Below are positions 25,216 to 33,730 of a stretch of DNA of 64,000 nt, in pieces (the first letter of the stretch is position 1; each line of letters begins with the position of its first letter). The stretch comes from Pseudanabaena frigida. Its GTDB lineage: Bacteria > Cyanobacteriota > Cyanobacteriia > Pseudanabaenales > Pseudanabaenaceae. Under the pieces are notes generated by a model that saw only the letters and a list, made by a program, of their open reading frames with translations, did not search any database and was not told where the DNA came from. The stretch covers positions 180,378-244,377 of the forward strand of contig QBML01000002.1 of the NCBI GenBank assembly GCA_003242085.1. The letters run 5' to 3'. A program made the translations under genes and the position numbers.

Positions 25216-27423
25216 TTATGCAAACTCGGGTCTGCCCTGTGACATAAAGTGTTTCTGAGAACTCATTTCAGGTTCTCCATCTTTAGGGACTCTTTGGATG
25301 TAAGTACCATCAGCCTTAAGATCCCAAGCTTGACGATTATCTGCAAGTACGATTTCTAGGATTTGCTTCAGTTCTTTCACTAAAGATGCATCTTCAATTG
25401 GCGTAATCACCTCAACACGGGCATCGAGATTGCGTGGCATCCAGTCGGCACTACCGATATACACCTGCTCATTGCCGCCATTACTAAAATAGAAAATGCG
25501 TGAATGCTCAAGAAATCGTCCAATCACACTAATCACCCGAATACGATCGCTTAAACCCTTTACCTTAGGACGGATACAGCAGATACCTCGAATGATCAGA
25601 TCGATATTCACACCAACTTGCGAAGCTTCATAGAGAGCCGAGATAATTTCAGGATCGACCAAAGAATTCATCTTAGCGATGATATAAGAAGGATATCCCT
25701 GCTTTTGATGCTCGATTTCGCGTTGGATCAGTTGTAAAAACTTCTCACGCATATTTACTGGTGCAACCAAAAGCTTGCGATATTCACGTTGGCGCGAATA
25801 TCCAGTGAGATAATTAAACAAATCAGTCAGATCTGCACCCAAATCATCACAACAGCTAAATATACCAAGATCGCTATAAAACCTAGCAGTTTTAGGATTG
25901 TAATTACCAGTACCAATATGCACGTAACGCACTAGGCGATCGCCTTCTTGTCTTACCACCAAAGCTGTTTTGGTATGTGTCTTCAGATTCTTCAGCCCAT
26001 AGACTACATGGACTCCCGCATTCTCTAACTTTTTCGCCCAGAGGATATTATTTGCCTCGTCGAATCTCGCTTTTAACTCAACTAATACAGCAACCTGCTT
26101 ACCATTCTCAGCAGCACGAATCAGAGCATGGACAATTGGCGAATCTCCAGAGGTACGATACAGAGTTTGCTTGATCGCTAGCACATTAGCATCTTTGGCA
26201 GCTTCTTCGATAAAGCGCTGCACAGTGGTCGTAAACGACTGATAGGGATGATGAACAAGAAAGTCTCCTTGACGAATGATGTCAAAAATGTTTTCTCCTT
26301 CGGCCGCATCCCTAAGCCGAGGATGTGTAACTGATTTCCAAGGCTTATCTTGATGCTCTGGTATTGGCAAAAAAGAGATCGCCATCAGATCGCCTAAACC
26401 AATTAGTCCAGGAATGTCATAAACATCCGCTTCCGTAATACCCAACTGCAAAATTAACTCTTTGCGAATTTCAGACGGGACATCAGTAGCGATTTCCATA
26501 CGGACGACTGAGCCAAATTTTTGCTTGCGTAACTCTTCTTGCAAGGCAGAGATCAAGTCATCAGCTTCTTCTTCTTCAATATCAAGTTCTGCATCACGAG
26601 TAATTCGGAATGGATAGTAATTGAGGATTTCCATACCTGGAAATAATGCCTCAAGATTATGTGCAATTACTTGCTCCAATGAAACAAATGTATGATCGTC
26701 TGTTGCGGGAATTTTGACAAACCGTGGCAGTACATTGGGAACCTTTACCCTTGCAAAATTTTGCTCGCCACTCTCGCGATCGCGGACGATAACAACTAAA
26801 TTGAGGCTGAGATTAGAGATATATGGGAACGGGTGAGCAGGATCGACAGCCAACGGAGTGAGAACGGGAAATAGTTTTTCTTGAAAATAGGTTTTAAGAT
26901 AATGCTGATGTTTCTTATCAATGTCCTTATAATCCAGCAATTTCACGCCGTGCTTATGCAGCTCTGGACGGAGTGTTTTTTCGAAAAACTCATGTTGCAT
27001 TTTCACCAATGGCACTAGAGCTTTGCGAATCACCTGCAATTGCTTATCTGGATTGAGTCCATCATCGGTGATGATATCAAGTTGCTCAGAAAATTTCTTT
27101 TTCACCCGCGCCACTCTAACCATGAAAAACTCATCTAGATTAGTGCTAAAGATCGCAAAAAATTTGGCTCGTTCTAATAATGCTGTTCGAGGATCTATCC
27201 CTTCATGCAAGACCCTCTTATTAAAGGCAATCCAGCTTAATTCACGGTTAAAAAAATATAGTGAGCGATCGACTAATTTTTCGTCTTTCTTATCAACTAC
27301 ATCTAGTTTTGGTGAAACTACATCAATATTTTTGGCAGATTCTTGAGTTTCAGATGGCGCTGATGAATTCTCTACAGATGCATTTGCTCTTTTCTTTGAT
27401 AATTCTTGCTTAGTGCTAGTCAT
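25216..27423 (-). CDS. ppk1: Polyphosphate kinase 1
   Basis: A 735-residue PPK1, which reversibly makes inorganic polyphosphate from ATP. After a charged, low-complexity leader of about 50 residues comes the N-terminal domain with YFFNRELSWIAFN. The catalytic core shows the two histidines spaced 19 residues apart as in E. coli PPK: H483 in LKTHTKTAL (the expected phosphohistidine) and H502 in YVHIGTGNYN, followed by FYSDLGIFS. C-terminal motifs YIGSADWMPRNLD and RVEVITPIED are intact. Start at ATG 27423. It stands alone and faces bioB. Confidence 0.96.
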   Translation of the reverse strand: MTSTKQELSKKRANASVENSSAPSETQESAKNIDVVSPKLDVVDKKDEKLVDRSLYFFNRELSWIAFNKRVLHEGIDPRTALLERAKFFAIFSTNLDEFFMVRVARVKKKFSEQLDIITDDGLNPDKQLQVIRKALVPLVKMQHEFFEKTLRPELHKHGVKLLDYKDIDKKHQHYLKTYFQEKLFPVLTPLAVDPAHPFPYISNLSLNLVVIVRDRESGEQNFARVKVPNVLPRFVKIPATDDHTFVSLEQVIAHNLEALFPGMEILNYYPFRITRDAELDIEEEEADDLISALQEELRKQKFGSVVRMEIATDVPSEIRKELILQLGITEADVYDIPGLIGLGDLMAISFLPIPEHQDKPWKSVTHPRLRDAAEGENIFDIIRQGDFLVHHPYQSFTTTVQRFIEEAAKDANVLAIKQTLYRTSGDSPIVHALIRAAENGKQVAVLVELKARFDEANNILWAKKLENAGVHVVYGLKNLKTHTKTALVVRQEGDRLVRYVHIGTGNYNPKTARFYSDLGIFSCCDDLGADLTDLFNYLTGYSRQREYRKLLVAPVNMREKFLQLIQREIEHQKQGYPSYIIAKMNSLVDPEIISALYEASQVGVNIDLIIRGICCIRPKVKGLSDRIRVISVIGRFLEHSRIFYFSNGGNEQVYIGSADWMPRNLDARVEVITPIEDASLVKELKQILEIVLADNRQAWDLKADGTYIQRVPKDGEPEMSSQKHFMSQGRPEFA

Positions 27424-27620
27424 TGGGGCAAATCTATACTCTTAATTAACCAGATTACAGAAATATAGTTCATTTCTGTGTGAGCTTAAACACCTTCCCA
27501 ATATCTTATGGCTAATATAGAGTCACTATATGAGGAGAAATTGACTTAAGCCTATTTCTCCTCACATTTCTTATCGCAAAGAGAGGTAGTGTTTTGTGTC
27601 CCTACCCTTTGTAATTAGAC

Positions 27621-28094
27621 TTAACCCAAAAGAGTTTCAATATCTTTACGCAAACCCGCATCTTCAGGAGCTACGCTTGAAGGATAGTACTTGACGACTT
27701 TGCCCTCCTTGTCAACAAGAAACTTGTTGAAGTTCCACTGCACTTGGTTACCAGTAGTGTCGGTGAGATACTTGTAAATATCCGCAATTCCGCCACCTTT
27801 GACTTGAACCTTGCTAAACATATCAAAAGTTACATCATAGGTCAGAGAGCAAAATTCCTTGATTTCTGTTTCAGTACCTGGTTCTTGTGCGCCAAAGTCA
27901 TTGCTAGGAAAGCCAAGAATTTCGAAGCCCTTGTCTTTATACTCACGATAAAGAGATTCTAGACCCTTGTACTGCTTAGTGTAGCCACATTTAGAAGCAA
28001 CGTTGACAACTAAAGCAACCTTGTCTTTGTACTGAGCGAGATCGACTGGTTGACCGTCGATGTTAGCGATCTTGAAATCGTAAAGTGTAGACAT
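27621..28094 (-). CDS. Glutathione peroxidase family protein
   Basis: A 157-residue cysteine-type peroxidase of the glutathione/thioredoxin peroxidase family. The peroxidatic residue is C36 in VASKCGYTKQY, with glutamine in GAQEPG and tryptophan-asparagine in QWNFNKFLVD completing the active site. As in many bacterial and plant members the selenocysteine is replaced by Cys, and the electron donor is probably thioredoxin or NADPH systems rather than glutathione. No signal peptide, so cytosolic. Start at ATG 28094. It is divergent from the kinase gene at 28192 with about 97 bp between them. Confidence 0.93.
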   Translation of the reverse strand: MSTLYDFKIANIDGQPVDLAQYKDKVALVVNVASKCGYTKQYKGLESLYREYKDKGFEILGFPSNDFGAQEPGTETEIKEFCSLTYDVTFDMFSKVQVKGGGIADIYKYLTDTTGNQVQWNFNKFLVDKEGKVVKYYPSSVAPEDAGLRKDIETLLG

Positions 28095-28191
28095 ATTTCG
28101 GGTTGTTTAGGGTTATATGGGAGTTGTTTTTGAGGTTGCTATAGTTAATAAAGACTTATTTCATAACTATTTAGCAATTTGCAGCGATCGC

Positions 28192-28707
28192 ATGGCAAGT
28201 GTAATTATCCTGATTGGTGTACCCGCGAGTGGTAAATCTAGCCTCGCCGAGCAGATGTTGCGTGCTTCTAGTCAGAATAATAGCAGCAGCCTCACTCATA
28301 GCAAGACTCAACTAATCAGCCCCGATCGCATTCGTGCATCACTCTATGGATCGTCCGCCACGCAGGGAGATTGGGCTGAGGTTTGGTTGCAGGTACAAGA
28401 GGAATTTGCAAATGCTGCCAAATCGCAACAATCTGTAATATATGATGCCACAAACTATAAGCGCGAATATCGTAAAGATATTATCGCTCTTGCTAAAGAG
28501 TATGGATTCAAACCAATTACAGGCATTTGGTTAAATGTCCCCCTATGGATTTGCCTATCGCGCAATGAAACTCGCGATCGCATTGTTCCTGAAGACGTAG
28601 TGGTAGAAATGTATCGCACACTTGCCTACACTCCACCGAGCCTCAGTGAAGGTTTTGACCGTATCCTATTTCGCGATGAAAAATTAGACAATGAGTGGAT
28701 TGATTGA
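28192..28707 (+). CDS. P-loop kinase of the polynucleotide-kinase/zeta type
   Basis: A 171-residue soluble ATPase or kinase. It opens with ASVIILIGVPASGKSSLAEQ, a canonical Walker A, has DRIRASLYG and a Walker-B-like VIYDATNYKREYR, and ends with a lid region NVPLWICLSRNETRDRIVPEDVV. This pattern fits T4 Pnkp-like and related small-molecule or nucleic-acid kinases. The ATG at 28192 begins directly before the first strand; an ATG at 28117 would add 25 residues that lie over the divergent promoter region. Substrate unknown. Confidence 0.8.
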   Translation: MASVIILIGVPASGKSSLAEQMLRASSQNNSSSLTHSKTQLISPDRIRASLYGSSATQGDWAEVWLQVQEEFANAAKSQQSVIYDATNYKREYRKDIIALAKEYGFKPITGIWLNVPLWICLSRNETRDRIVPEDVVVEMYRTLAYTPPSLSEGFDRILFRDEKLDNEWID

Positions 28708-28727
28708 GATAAGTAGCTCAGCATAAT

Positions 28728-28786
28728 TTAAAAACCAGAAGTGTGTGTCGCCCACTACGCAGGCGACACACACTTCTGGTTTTTAA
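28728..28786. repeat. Palindrome of the AGAAGTGTG subfamily
   Basis: Perfect 25-base arms (28728-28752, 28762-28786) with a nine-base loop. The left flank AAGTAGCTCAGCATAATT recurs, inverted, at 42770-42786 and in slightly changed form at 47284. Probably the terminator of the kinase gene. Confidence 0.78.
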
Positions 28787-28820
28787 GTTTAACAAGTCTC
28801 AATTGATTAAGAAATAACAT

Positions 28821-28859
28821 CCAGAAAGTTAGATGCGTAAAGCGCACCCAACTTTCTGG
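28821..28859. repeat. Imperfect hairpin
   Basis: CCAGAAAGTT and its complement enclose a decayed core (GATGCGTAAAGCGCACC). It looks like an eroded member of the palindrome family. It lies in the leader region of the gene at 28926. Confidence 0.55.
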
Positions 28860-28925
28860 GTTTAGAGAGGCGCGTTTTGTGTTAGCTTAAATAGACTCAA
28901 TCTCTAAGGGGTATAACGGTTTAAA

Positions 28926-29141
28926 ATGGCTAAGCGCCGCAATCAGAAAAAAGAAAAAGCTCTTCGCAACCAAGCGTATGCGCGTAAGTTTCGCAAGCGC
29001 ACCCCTATGGGTCGCTTTGGACGCAGAAGACCAATGGGCAATTATAACGATCCTGAAGATTCTGAATCCAATGGAGCTGCTGATACAGGTGCAGCTGATA
29101 CTGGCGCCGCCGATACTGGCGCTGTTGGTGGTAAGTTCTAA
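28926..29141 (+). CDS. Small basic cyanobacterial protein
   Basis: A 71-residue protein with a very basic first half (AKRRNQKKEKALRNQAYARK, then RKRTPMGRFGRRRP) and an acidic, alanine-rich tail containing three tandem GAADT units. The basic part resembles short conserved cyanobacterial proteins of unknown role and would suit binding to RNA, DNA or ribosomes; the tail looks lineage specific. A GGGG purine site lies upstream of ATG 28926. It precedes tsaB by 39 bases and may be co-transcribed. Confidence 0.75.
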   Translation: MAKRRNQKKEKALRNQAYARKFRKRTPMGRFGRRRPMGNYNDPEDSESNGAADTGAADTGAADTGAVGGKF

Positions 29142-29180
29142 ACTGAATTCTGGCGATCGCTGTCCAGTATTCTACAGATC

Positions 29181-29624
29181 ATGACCACAAGTTTTGCCCT
29201 TGCCTTACATACAACGACCACAAAGTTAGAGCTTGCGATCGCTAAAGTTGATCGCAACTCTCAAATTTATATTATCCACAAGCAGCAGTCATGGGAGTTA
29301 GGCAGAGAGCTATCTGTCCAACTGCATGACTGCTTAAACATGTTTGTGGGTGATATTTTGTGGTCTGATTTTACCTTTTTGGCGATCGCCACAGGTATTG
29401 GTAGTTTTACAGGAACTCGCATTGGCGTTGTAGTGGCAAGAACGCTCAGCGAACAATTAAAGATTCCTCTGTATGGAATTGATTGTAAAACAATTATTTC
29501 CAGATCGCAGCAATCGTTGCCGCCATTATCTTTGAGCGAGAGCTTACTCGCGATCGCCCACGATCGATGGCAAGCCGAAATCTATCCAACATGGCAAAGT
29601 GTCTTGCCTCAATACGAGGCGTAA
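29181..29624 (+). CDS. tsaB: TsaB, short form
   Basis: A 147-residue member of the ASKHA-fold TsaB family, which dimerises with TsaD in making the N6-threonylcarbamoyl group of tRNA A37. The N-terminal half is normal: ALALHTTTTKLELAI, then IATGIGSFTGTRIGVVVART and PLYGIDCKTI. The C-terminal segment (LAIAHDRW...WQSVLPQYEA) resembles the usual end of cyanobacterial TsaB proteins. The region between, normally about 50-70 residues with a DARRGEVY-type motif, appears missing, so the gene may carry an in-frame internal deletion. Whether it is functional is open. Start at ATG 29181. Confidence 0.85.
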   Translation: MTTSFALALHTTTTKLELAIAKVDRNSQIYIIHKQQSWELGRELSVQLHDCLNMFVGDILWSDFTFLAIATGIGSFTGTRIGVVVARTLSEQLKIPLYGIDCKTIISRSQQSLPPLSLSESLLAIAHDRWQAEIYPTWQSVLPQYEA

Positions 29625-29643
29625 TCAATAAAAATCTCAGTAG

Positions 29644-29676
29644 GAGCAGGCAAGCTTTTCATGCCTGCTCTTTTTT
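29644..29676 (+). terminator. Intrinsic terminator after tsaB
   Basis: GAGCAGGCA (29644-29652) pairs with TGCCTGCTC (29662-29670) and six Ts follow. It is 20 bases after the tsaB stop and ends the 28926-29624 unit. Confidence 0.85.
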
Positions 29677-29826
29677 ATCGATTCAAAGTGTTAGAATTGC
29701 TGTGTTGAAAGTATATGTAAACTTTGTATATCCTTAAGACTAGCGATCGTTCGTTATTATTGTAGGGAATCATATTTATTAGCTAGACAAATACACTTTA
29801 GACGTTAGTTACTCCCAGCTTGACCT

Positions 29827-30087
29827 ATGCTTCAAGACACGATCGCCATTCGTCATTACCAAAAGATCACTGACTCCTTAGTCGAAATGTCGGAACGTGG
29901 TTATCGTTCCACCGATGAAATGAGACTCTTCTTAGACGGTTACTTATCGGCTCTCCGCGTCACTAATGCTGTAGAAGTCCATCATATTCATCGTCTCGAA
30001 GAAGAGGTGATTCGGTTTCTGTATGATTCCTCTAATTTTGCATCTCCTTACGAATTTGAAATGGAGGTAGATCGCGGTGAAAGGTAA
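29827..30087 (+). CDS. Conserved small cyanobacterial protein (DUF6761-like)
   Basis: An 86-residue, mostly helical soluble protein starting MLQDTIAIRHYQKITDSL, with SERGYRSTDEMRLFLDGYL and HIHRLEEEVIRFLYD. It resembles a family of short cyanobacterial proteins that I recall as DUF6761; the name is from memory and not verified. Function unknown. Its last 40 bases overlap the 3' end of the convergent rsmG gene, so the two transcripts are antisense there. Confidence 0.7.
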   Translation: MLQDTIAIRHYQKITDSLVEMSERGYRSTDEMRLFLDGYLSALRVTNAVEVHHIHRLEEEVIRFLYDSSNFASPYEFEMEVDRGER

Positions 30088-30731
30088 ACGCTGTGTCGGA
30101 CACCTGCCGTAAGCGGAGTTTGAAAGCGATCTTGCTCAACAACCTTTAAACCTTGCTCCTCGCAGAATATATCGAGTTGCTCGCTTTCTTCTGGTAACCA
30201 TTGACCGCGATAAAGTATTGCCGTGCCGCTTTTTTTTAAAAATGGCAAGCAGTAACTAGCACAAATATCTGGCTTTCCCACTGCGCGTACGACCGCTAAA
30301 TCGTACTTTTTTTTGTATGGAGAACTCTGACTAATCTCTTCGACTCTTCCCGCTTGGGCGAGCGCATTGGCTAATTGCAAATCTTGGATCGTCTGCTCTA
30401 CAAAAGCAACCTTTTTTTGCTTGCTATCAACTAGCGTAACTTGCCATGATGGCTTGGCGATCGCTATCGGTAGCCCTGGAAAGCCAGCACCAGTACCAAT
30501 ATCAATCACCTTAATATTTTCACGATCCCAATAAGCTAACACTCCTCGAAGCGAGTCCCATAAATGTTTTTCCCAAAAATCATCAGGGGTAGTGATACGG
30601 GTTAGATTTTGTTTGCTATTGCCTTCTAAGACAAGTTCGTAAAGCTTTTCAAATTGCGCGATTTGATCGGTGTTAGGTGACCAATTAAGTGTAGATTGCC
30701 AATGCTCGAATAAATGGGAAAAGTGGGGCAT
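30048..30731 (-). CDS. rsmG: 16S rRNA (guanine-N7) methyltransferase RsmG
   Basis: A 227-residue class I SAM-dependent methyltransferase that modifies G527 of 16S rRNA. Motif I is IDIGTGAGFPGLPIAIAKP, and the following motifs LVDSKQKKVAFVEQ, GRVEEI and VVRAVG fit RsmG. I start at ATG 30731 (MPHFSHLFEHW). A TTG at 30758 also lies in frame, but its codons fall inside the palindrome at 30739-30777. The 3' end overlaps the convergent gene at 29827-30087 by 40 bases. Confidence 0.95.
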   Translation of the reverse strand: MPHFSHLFEHWQSTLNWSPNTDQIAQFEKLYELVLEGNSKQNLTRITTPDDFWEKHLWDSLRGVLAYWDRENIKVIDIGTGAGFPGLPIAIAKPSWQVTLVDSKQKKVAFVEQTIQDLQLANALAQAGRVEEISQSSPYKKKYDLAVVRAVGKPDICASYCLPFLKKSGTAILYRGQWLPEESEQLDIFCEEQGLKVVEQDRFQTPLTAGVRHSVYLSPRSTSISNS

Positions 30732-30738
30732 AAAAAAC

Positions 30739-30777
30739 GTAGAGTAGAGATCGCGCAAAGCACGATCTCTACTCTAC
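30739..30777. repeat. Palindrome just upstream of rsmG
   Basis: Perfect 15-base arms GTAGAGTAGAGATCG and complement with a nine-base loop. It begins 8 bases upstream of the rsmG start and would form a hairpin in the rsmG leader. Confidence 0.7.
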
Positions 30778-30798
30778 TAGCGATCGTAATGCTGAACC

Positions 30799-30841
30799 AG
30801 AAATTGTCATTATAAAAATCGGTTTCATAATGACAATTTCT
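30799..30841. repeat. Palindrome in the rsmG-hli gap
   Basis: Perfect 15-base arms AGAAATTGTCATTAT and complement with a 13-base loop. Preceded by GCTGAACC; a GCTGAATCC also precedes the next hairpin, so the two look like tandem copies of one unit. Confidence 0.65.
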
Positions 30842-30855
30842 AATGCTGAATCCAT

Positions 30856-30900
30856 AGAAATTTAGAAAAGTCCAGCCTTGCTGGACTTTTCTAAATTTCT
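30856..30900. repeat. Palindrome in the rsmG-hli gap, second unit
   Basis: Perfect 20-base arms AGAAATTTAGAAAAGTCCAG and complement with a CCTTG loop. The rest of the gap to the Hlip gene (30901-31097) holds its promoter region; I could not identify a clear HLR1 (RpaB) box there. Confidence 0.7.
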
Positions 30901-31097
30901 GAATTTGTGATTAGATCGAAGCACGAGATCTCACGTTTGATGTTTGTCGAATTTTGACATTAGGCGATAAGATCGAAGAAAGATTAAGATTCATGTAGCA
31001 ATGCTAAGCAGCAACAGATAAATGACATCGCTTTGCGCTTTTGTCCATCGACCTATTGCTACTGATATAACAAAAAAATATAAAAAGGTAAAAATTA

Positions 31098-31349
31098 ATG
31101 ACTGAACAAACCAGCAAAGCCCGCACAGCCTTTACCAGAGACGATCGCGGGATATTAAATAATTGGGCGATCGAACCCAAGATGTATTTTGATGACAAAG
31201 TCGATAAGAAAGTTGATAAGCAGGTTAATGAAAAAGGCGAGGAGCAAGGTGAAGCGCGTTTTGGTATTACAAATGGACGCTTGGCAATGATTGGGATTAC
31301 CTTACTCGTCTTGACAATGATTGGGATTACCTTACGCGCTATTGCTTAG
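31098..31349 (+). CDS. High-light-inducible protein (Hlip/SCP-like), variant
   Basis: An 83-residue single-helix member of the chlorophyll a/b-binding family, expected in the thylakoid membrane where Hlips protect photosystem II assembly by binding chlorophyll and carotenoid. The hallmark NGRLAMIG is present at residues 59-66. Two things are odd. The glutamate of the ExxNxR pigment-ligand motif is replaced: residue 56 is Gly (FGITNGR). The helix also carries an internal duplication, MIGITL at 64-69 and again at 74-79, matched by a 21-bp direct repeat in the DNA. A Lys/Glu/Asp-rich linker of about 20 residues precedes the helix. Chlorophyll binding may be altered. Confidence 0.85.
   Translation: MTEQTSKARTAFTRDDRGILNNWAIEPKMYFDDKVDKKVDKQVNEKGEEQGEARFGITNGRLAMIGITLLVLTMIGITLRAIA
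31285..31335 (+). repeat. 21-bp direct repeat inside the Hlip helix
   Basis: CAATGATTGGGATTACCTTA plus C occurs at 31285-31305 and again at 31315-31335, a period of exactly 30 bases (ten codons). It encodes the repeated TM-helix segment and points to a recent tandem duplication. Confidence 0.85.
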
Positions 31350-31434
31350 GTGGCTACTGGTAAAGGATTTTTACAAATTATCGGTTTCTAAAAATGGGGG
31401 TAAAGCTTGGCTTTGCCCCTAGAATTATAGTTTT

Positions 31435-31935
31435 ATGACAATTTCCCAAGACCCAATTCAGTTTTTAACGCTTGCCGAAGCCCATGAGATCGATGGGGCT
31501 AAGCTTTCGACGATGGAAAAATTTATGACCCGCATCACAATTTCATCAATGCGGATCGTCACCAAAATTGCTCAAGAATTGAATATTCACGCTGAAGAGA
31601 TTGGGGCTAGCCAAATTGTGCAATGGATTGAGCATGATTCCCAAATTCGTAAAGAACAGGGCGAAGAAGCAGCATTTTTGAAATGGACTTCACCTCATCC
31701 AGATTTAGATTTTGAAGATACTCGACAGGATGAGGTTACAGCCGCAAATCTTTCGAGCCACGAAAAGTTTTTAACGCGCATGGTAATTTCGGCAATGACT
31801 GCGCTAGCAGCAATCGCCAAAGATTACAGCGCTCACATTGAAGATTTGACCGTAGCGCAAATAATTTCTTGGGTTGAACGGGATGCCAAAGTTAAGCGCG
31901 AACGAGGTGCCGAGTCCGCTTTTTTATCTTGGTGA
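31435..31935 (+). CDS. Protein of two tandem copies of an unknown helical domain
   Basis: A 166-residue soluble protein built from two related halves. Copy 1 (about 13-83) has STMEKFMTRITISSMRIVTK, then GASQIVQWIEHDSQIRKEQG and EEAAFLKW. Copy 2 (about 97-166) has SSHEKFLTRMVISAMTALAA, then TVAQIISWVERDAKVKRERG and AESAFLSW. Each copy is about 70 residues, all helical. I do not know a named family. No signal peptide or membrane helix. The 3' end overlaps the convergent diguanylate cyclase gene by 12 bases. It follows the Hlip gene by 85 bases on the same strand and might share its transcript. Confidence 0.7.
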   Translation: MTISQDPIQFLTLAEAHEIDGAKLSTMEKFMTRITISSMRIVTKIAQELNIHAEEIGASQIVQWIEHDSQIRKEQGEEAAFLKWTSPHPDLDFEDTRQDEVTAANLSSHEKFLTRMVISAMTALAAIAKDYSAHIEDLTVAQIISWVERDAKVKRERGAESAFLSW

Positions 31936-33687
31936 CAGCGCAATGGCACGATTACGACCTTGCTCTTTCGCAGCGTATAGTGACTGGTCTGCATAGGCAA
32001 TTAAATTGTCTGCACTAGTTTGTGAAGTTGGAACTAAGCAGGCAATACCTAGACTCAAGGTGACATATTCACTCACTTCTGATTTTTCGTGAGGGATGGC
32101 AAGATTAGCCACTGACTTTTGGATCGCATTAGCAAAGGTTAACGCTCCATCACTATAAGTATTTGGCAAAATCACAACAAATTCTTCTCCGCCGTAACGA
32201 GCAACTAAGTCCGATGGGCGTTGCTGTACTGAAGCGATCGCCTGTGCAACTCTAATCAAGCATTCATCTCCACCTTGATGTCCGTAGAAATCGTTGTAGC
32301 GTTTGAAATAGTCGATATCAATCAAAATCAAAGACAAAGGTTGCTGTTCTCGTAGATGTCTCTGCCACTCTTTAGTTAAGCGATCGTCAAAGCTGCGGCG
32401 ATTGGGAATTTGAGTTAGCCCATCCAAATGCGCTAAGCGTGATAATTCTAAATTTGCTTGTTGGAGTTCTATAGTGCGATCGCTTACTTTTTGTTCGAGA
32501 TCGCGAGCATACTCTTCCAGACGTTTGTAAGAGAGGCGTAAATAGCGTCCCAATTCCCAAATCGTGGTGGCAATCGCGACGCTAAGTAATGCCATCATCG
32601 CGGTAAAGGTGGGAATCCACCAGCCAAGCTGAAATGCGTAATAAGCAATAACCCCGATGAGAATAAGACCTAGAAGTACTAAAAAAATTGACAACCGCCA
32701 ATTACGGATAAAGCTCGCACCGCTTTTTGCTCCTACAATTCCCCATAGGAAGATCCATAAATAATTTAAGGGTTTGCTAGTTGCTTGCAACAGCGATCGA
32801 CCATCAAGAGCAGCACTAATAATTTGACTTGTACTATTAGCATGGACAACTACACCTGACATTAAACTGGATTTATAAGGACTTTGGTGATTATCATTGA
32901 GACTAGGAGCAGTTGTACCAACTAACACAATGCGATCGCGAAGCAGATTGGGAGGAATACGATTTTCTAAGACATTCGTTAAAGAAATTTTCTCAAAGTC
33001 GGATTCTTCTCCACGATAGTTAAGTAATATTTGGTAACCATCAGTTTGGTTAGCGTTATACTCACCTTCGTTGCCAGTAAGCGGCACAAATGTGGATTTA
33101 CCTAAGTGCAACTTATTAGAATCCGTATCATCTGGCTTAAGAATGATGCCTTTTTGTTCGAGATAAGTTGTCGCTAGTTTTGTACCTAAGGATTGCCAAT
33201 CGCCCAGAAACATCAAGTTGCGGCGAATTTTACCATCAAGATCTAAAACAAAATCACTCGCTCCAATGCGTCCCTTGGATTCTAAAAAAGGTGGTGGTGG
33301 TACGGGCTTATCGCCGATTTTAGCAATACCAATTAAATTCGATGTGTTTCCAAAGATTTCTATAAGTTCTGTATGTCCGGGTTCGATCGGAAGATTGCGA
33401 TAAATGTCAATGCCGATGACTGCTGGCTGCTGCGCTTTGAGGTTACGGATTAGGCGTGCCATATTGAGATCGGTCATTGGCCACTCACCCATGTAATTAA
33501 GATCGGCTTCACCGATCAAAACAATTACTATTCGGCGATCGCGTTCTTCCTTCGGGCTAATTTGTTTTAGCGAGTCATAAGCTCTTAACTCAGGAATTGC
33601 AAACAAGCCCAGATAGCTACCCAGTCCTATTAATCCCACTAAAGTTACAGTTAATAAATAGATGCCTAGACTAGTCCACTTTTTCAT
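31924..33687 (-). CDS. CHASE2-GGDEF diguanylate cyclase
   Basis: A 587-residue membrane receptor that makes cyclic di-GMP. One N-terminal helix (about 8-30) leads to an extracytoplasmic CHASE2 sensor domain (about 35-300), followed by three membrane helices (about 308-378), a short coiled coil (about 385-418) and a C-terminal GGDEF domain. The active site is GGEEF at 499-503 and the product-inhibition I-site RPSD lies at 490-493, five residues upstream, so the enzyme should be active and feedback controlled. It is divergent from the DUF928 gene at 33731; their starts are 43 bases apart and must share regulatory DNA. In cyanobacteria CHASE2 proteins often neighbour CHAT and haemagglutinin-type genes, as here. 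Confidence 0.92.
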   Translation of the reverse strand: MKKWTSLGIYLLTVTLVGLIGLGSYLGLFAIPELRAYDSLKQISPKEERDRRIVIVLIGEADLNYMGEWPMTDLNMARLIRNLKAQQPAVIGIDIYRNLPIEPGHTELIEIFGNTSNLIGIAKIGDKPVPPPPFLESKGRIGASDFVLDLDGKIRRNLMFLGDWQSLGTKLATTYLEQKGIILKPDDTDSNKLHLGKSTFVPLTGNEGEYNANQTDGYQILLNYRGEESDFEKISLTNVLENRIPPNLLRDRIVLVGTTAPSLNDNHQSPYKSSLMSGVVVHANSTSQIISAALDGRSLLQATSKPLNYLWIFLWGIVGAKSGASFIRNWRLSIFLVLLGLILIGVIAYYAFQLGWWIPTFTAMMALLSVAIATTIWELGRYLRLSYKRLEEYARDLEQKVSDRTIELQQANLELSRLAHLDGLTQIPNRRSFDDRLTKEWQRHLREQQPLSLILIDIDYFKRYNDFYGHQGGDECLIRVAQAIASVQQRPSDLVARYGGEEFVVILPNTYSDGALTFANAIQKSVANLAIPHEKSEVSEYVTLSLGIACLVPTSQTSADNLIAYADQSLYAAKEQGRNRAIALSPR

Positions 33688-33730
33688 ACTTAAGGTGGTA
33701 CATTCAAATTACCCTAAAAGAATATTAGCT

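Noticed and set aside
30901..31097. HLR1 (RpaB) box upstream of the Hlip gene
   Set aside because: No pair of (G/T)TTACA(T/A)(T/A) half-sites with the right spacing could be found by eye.
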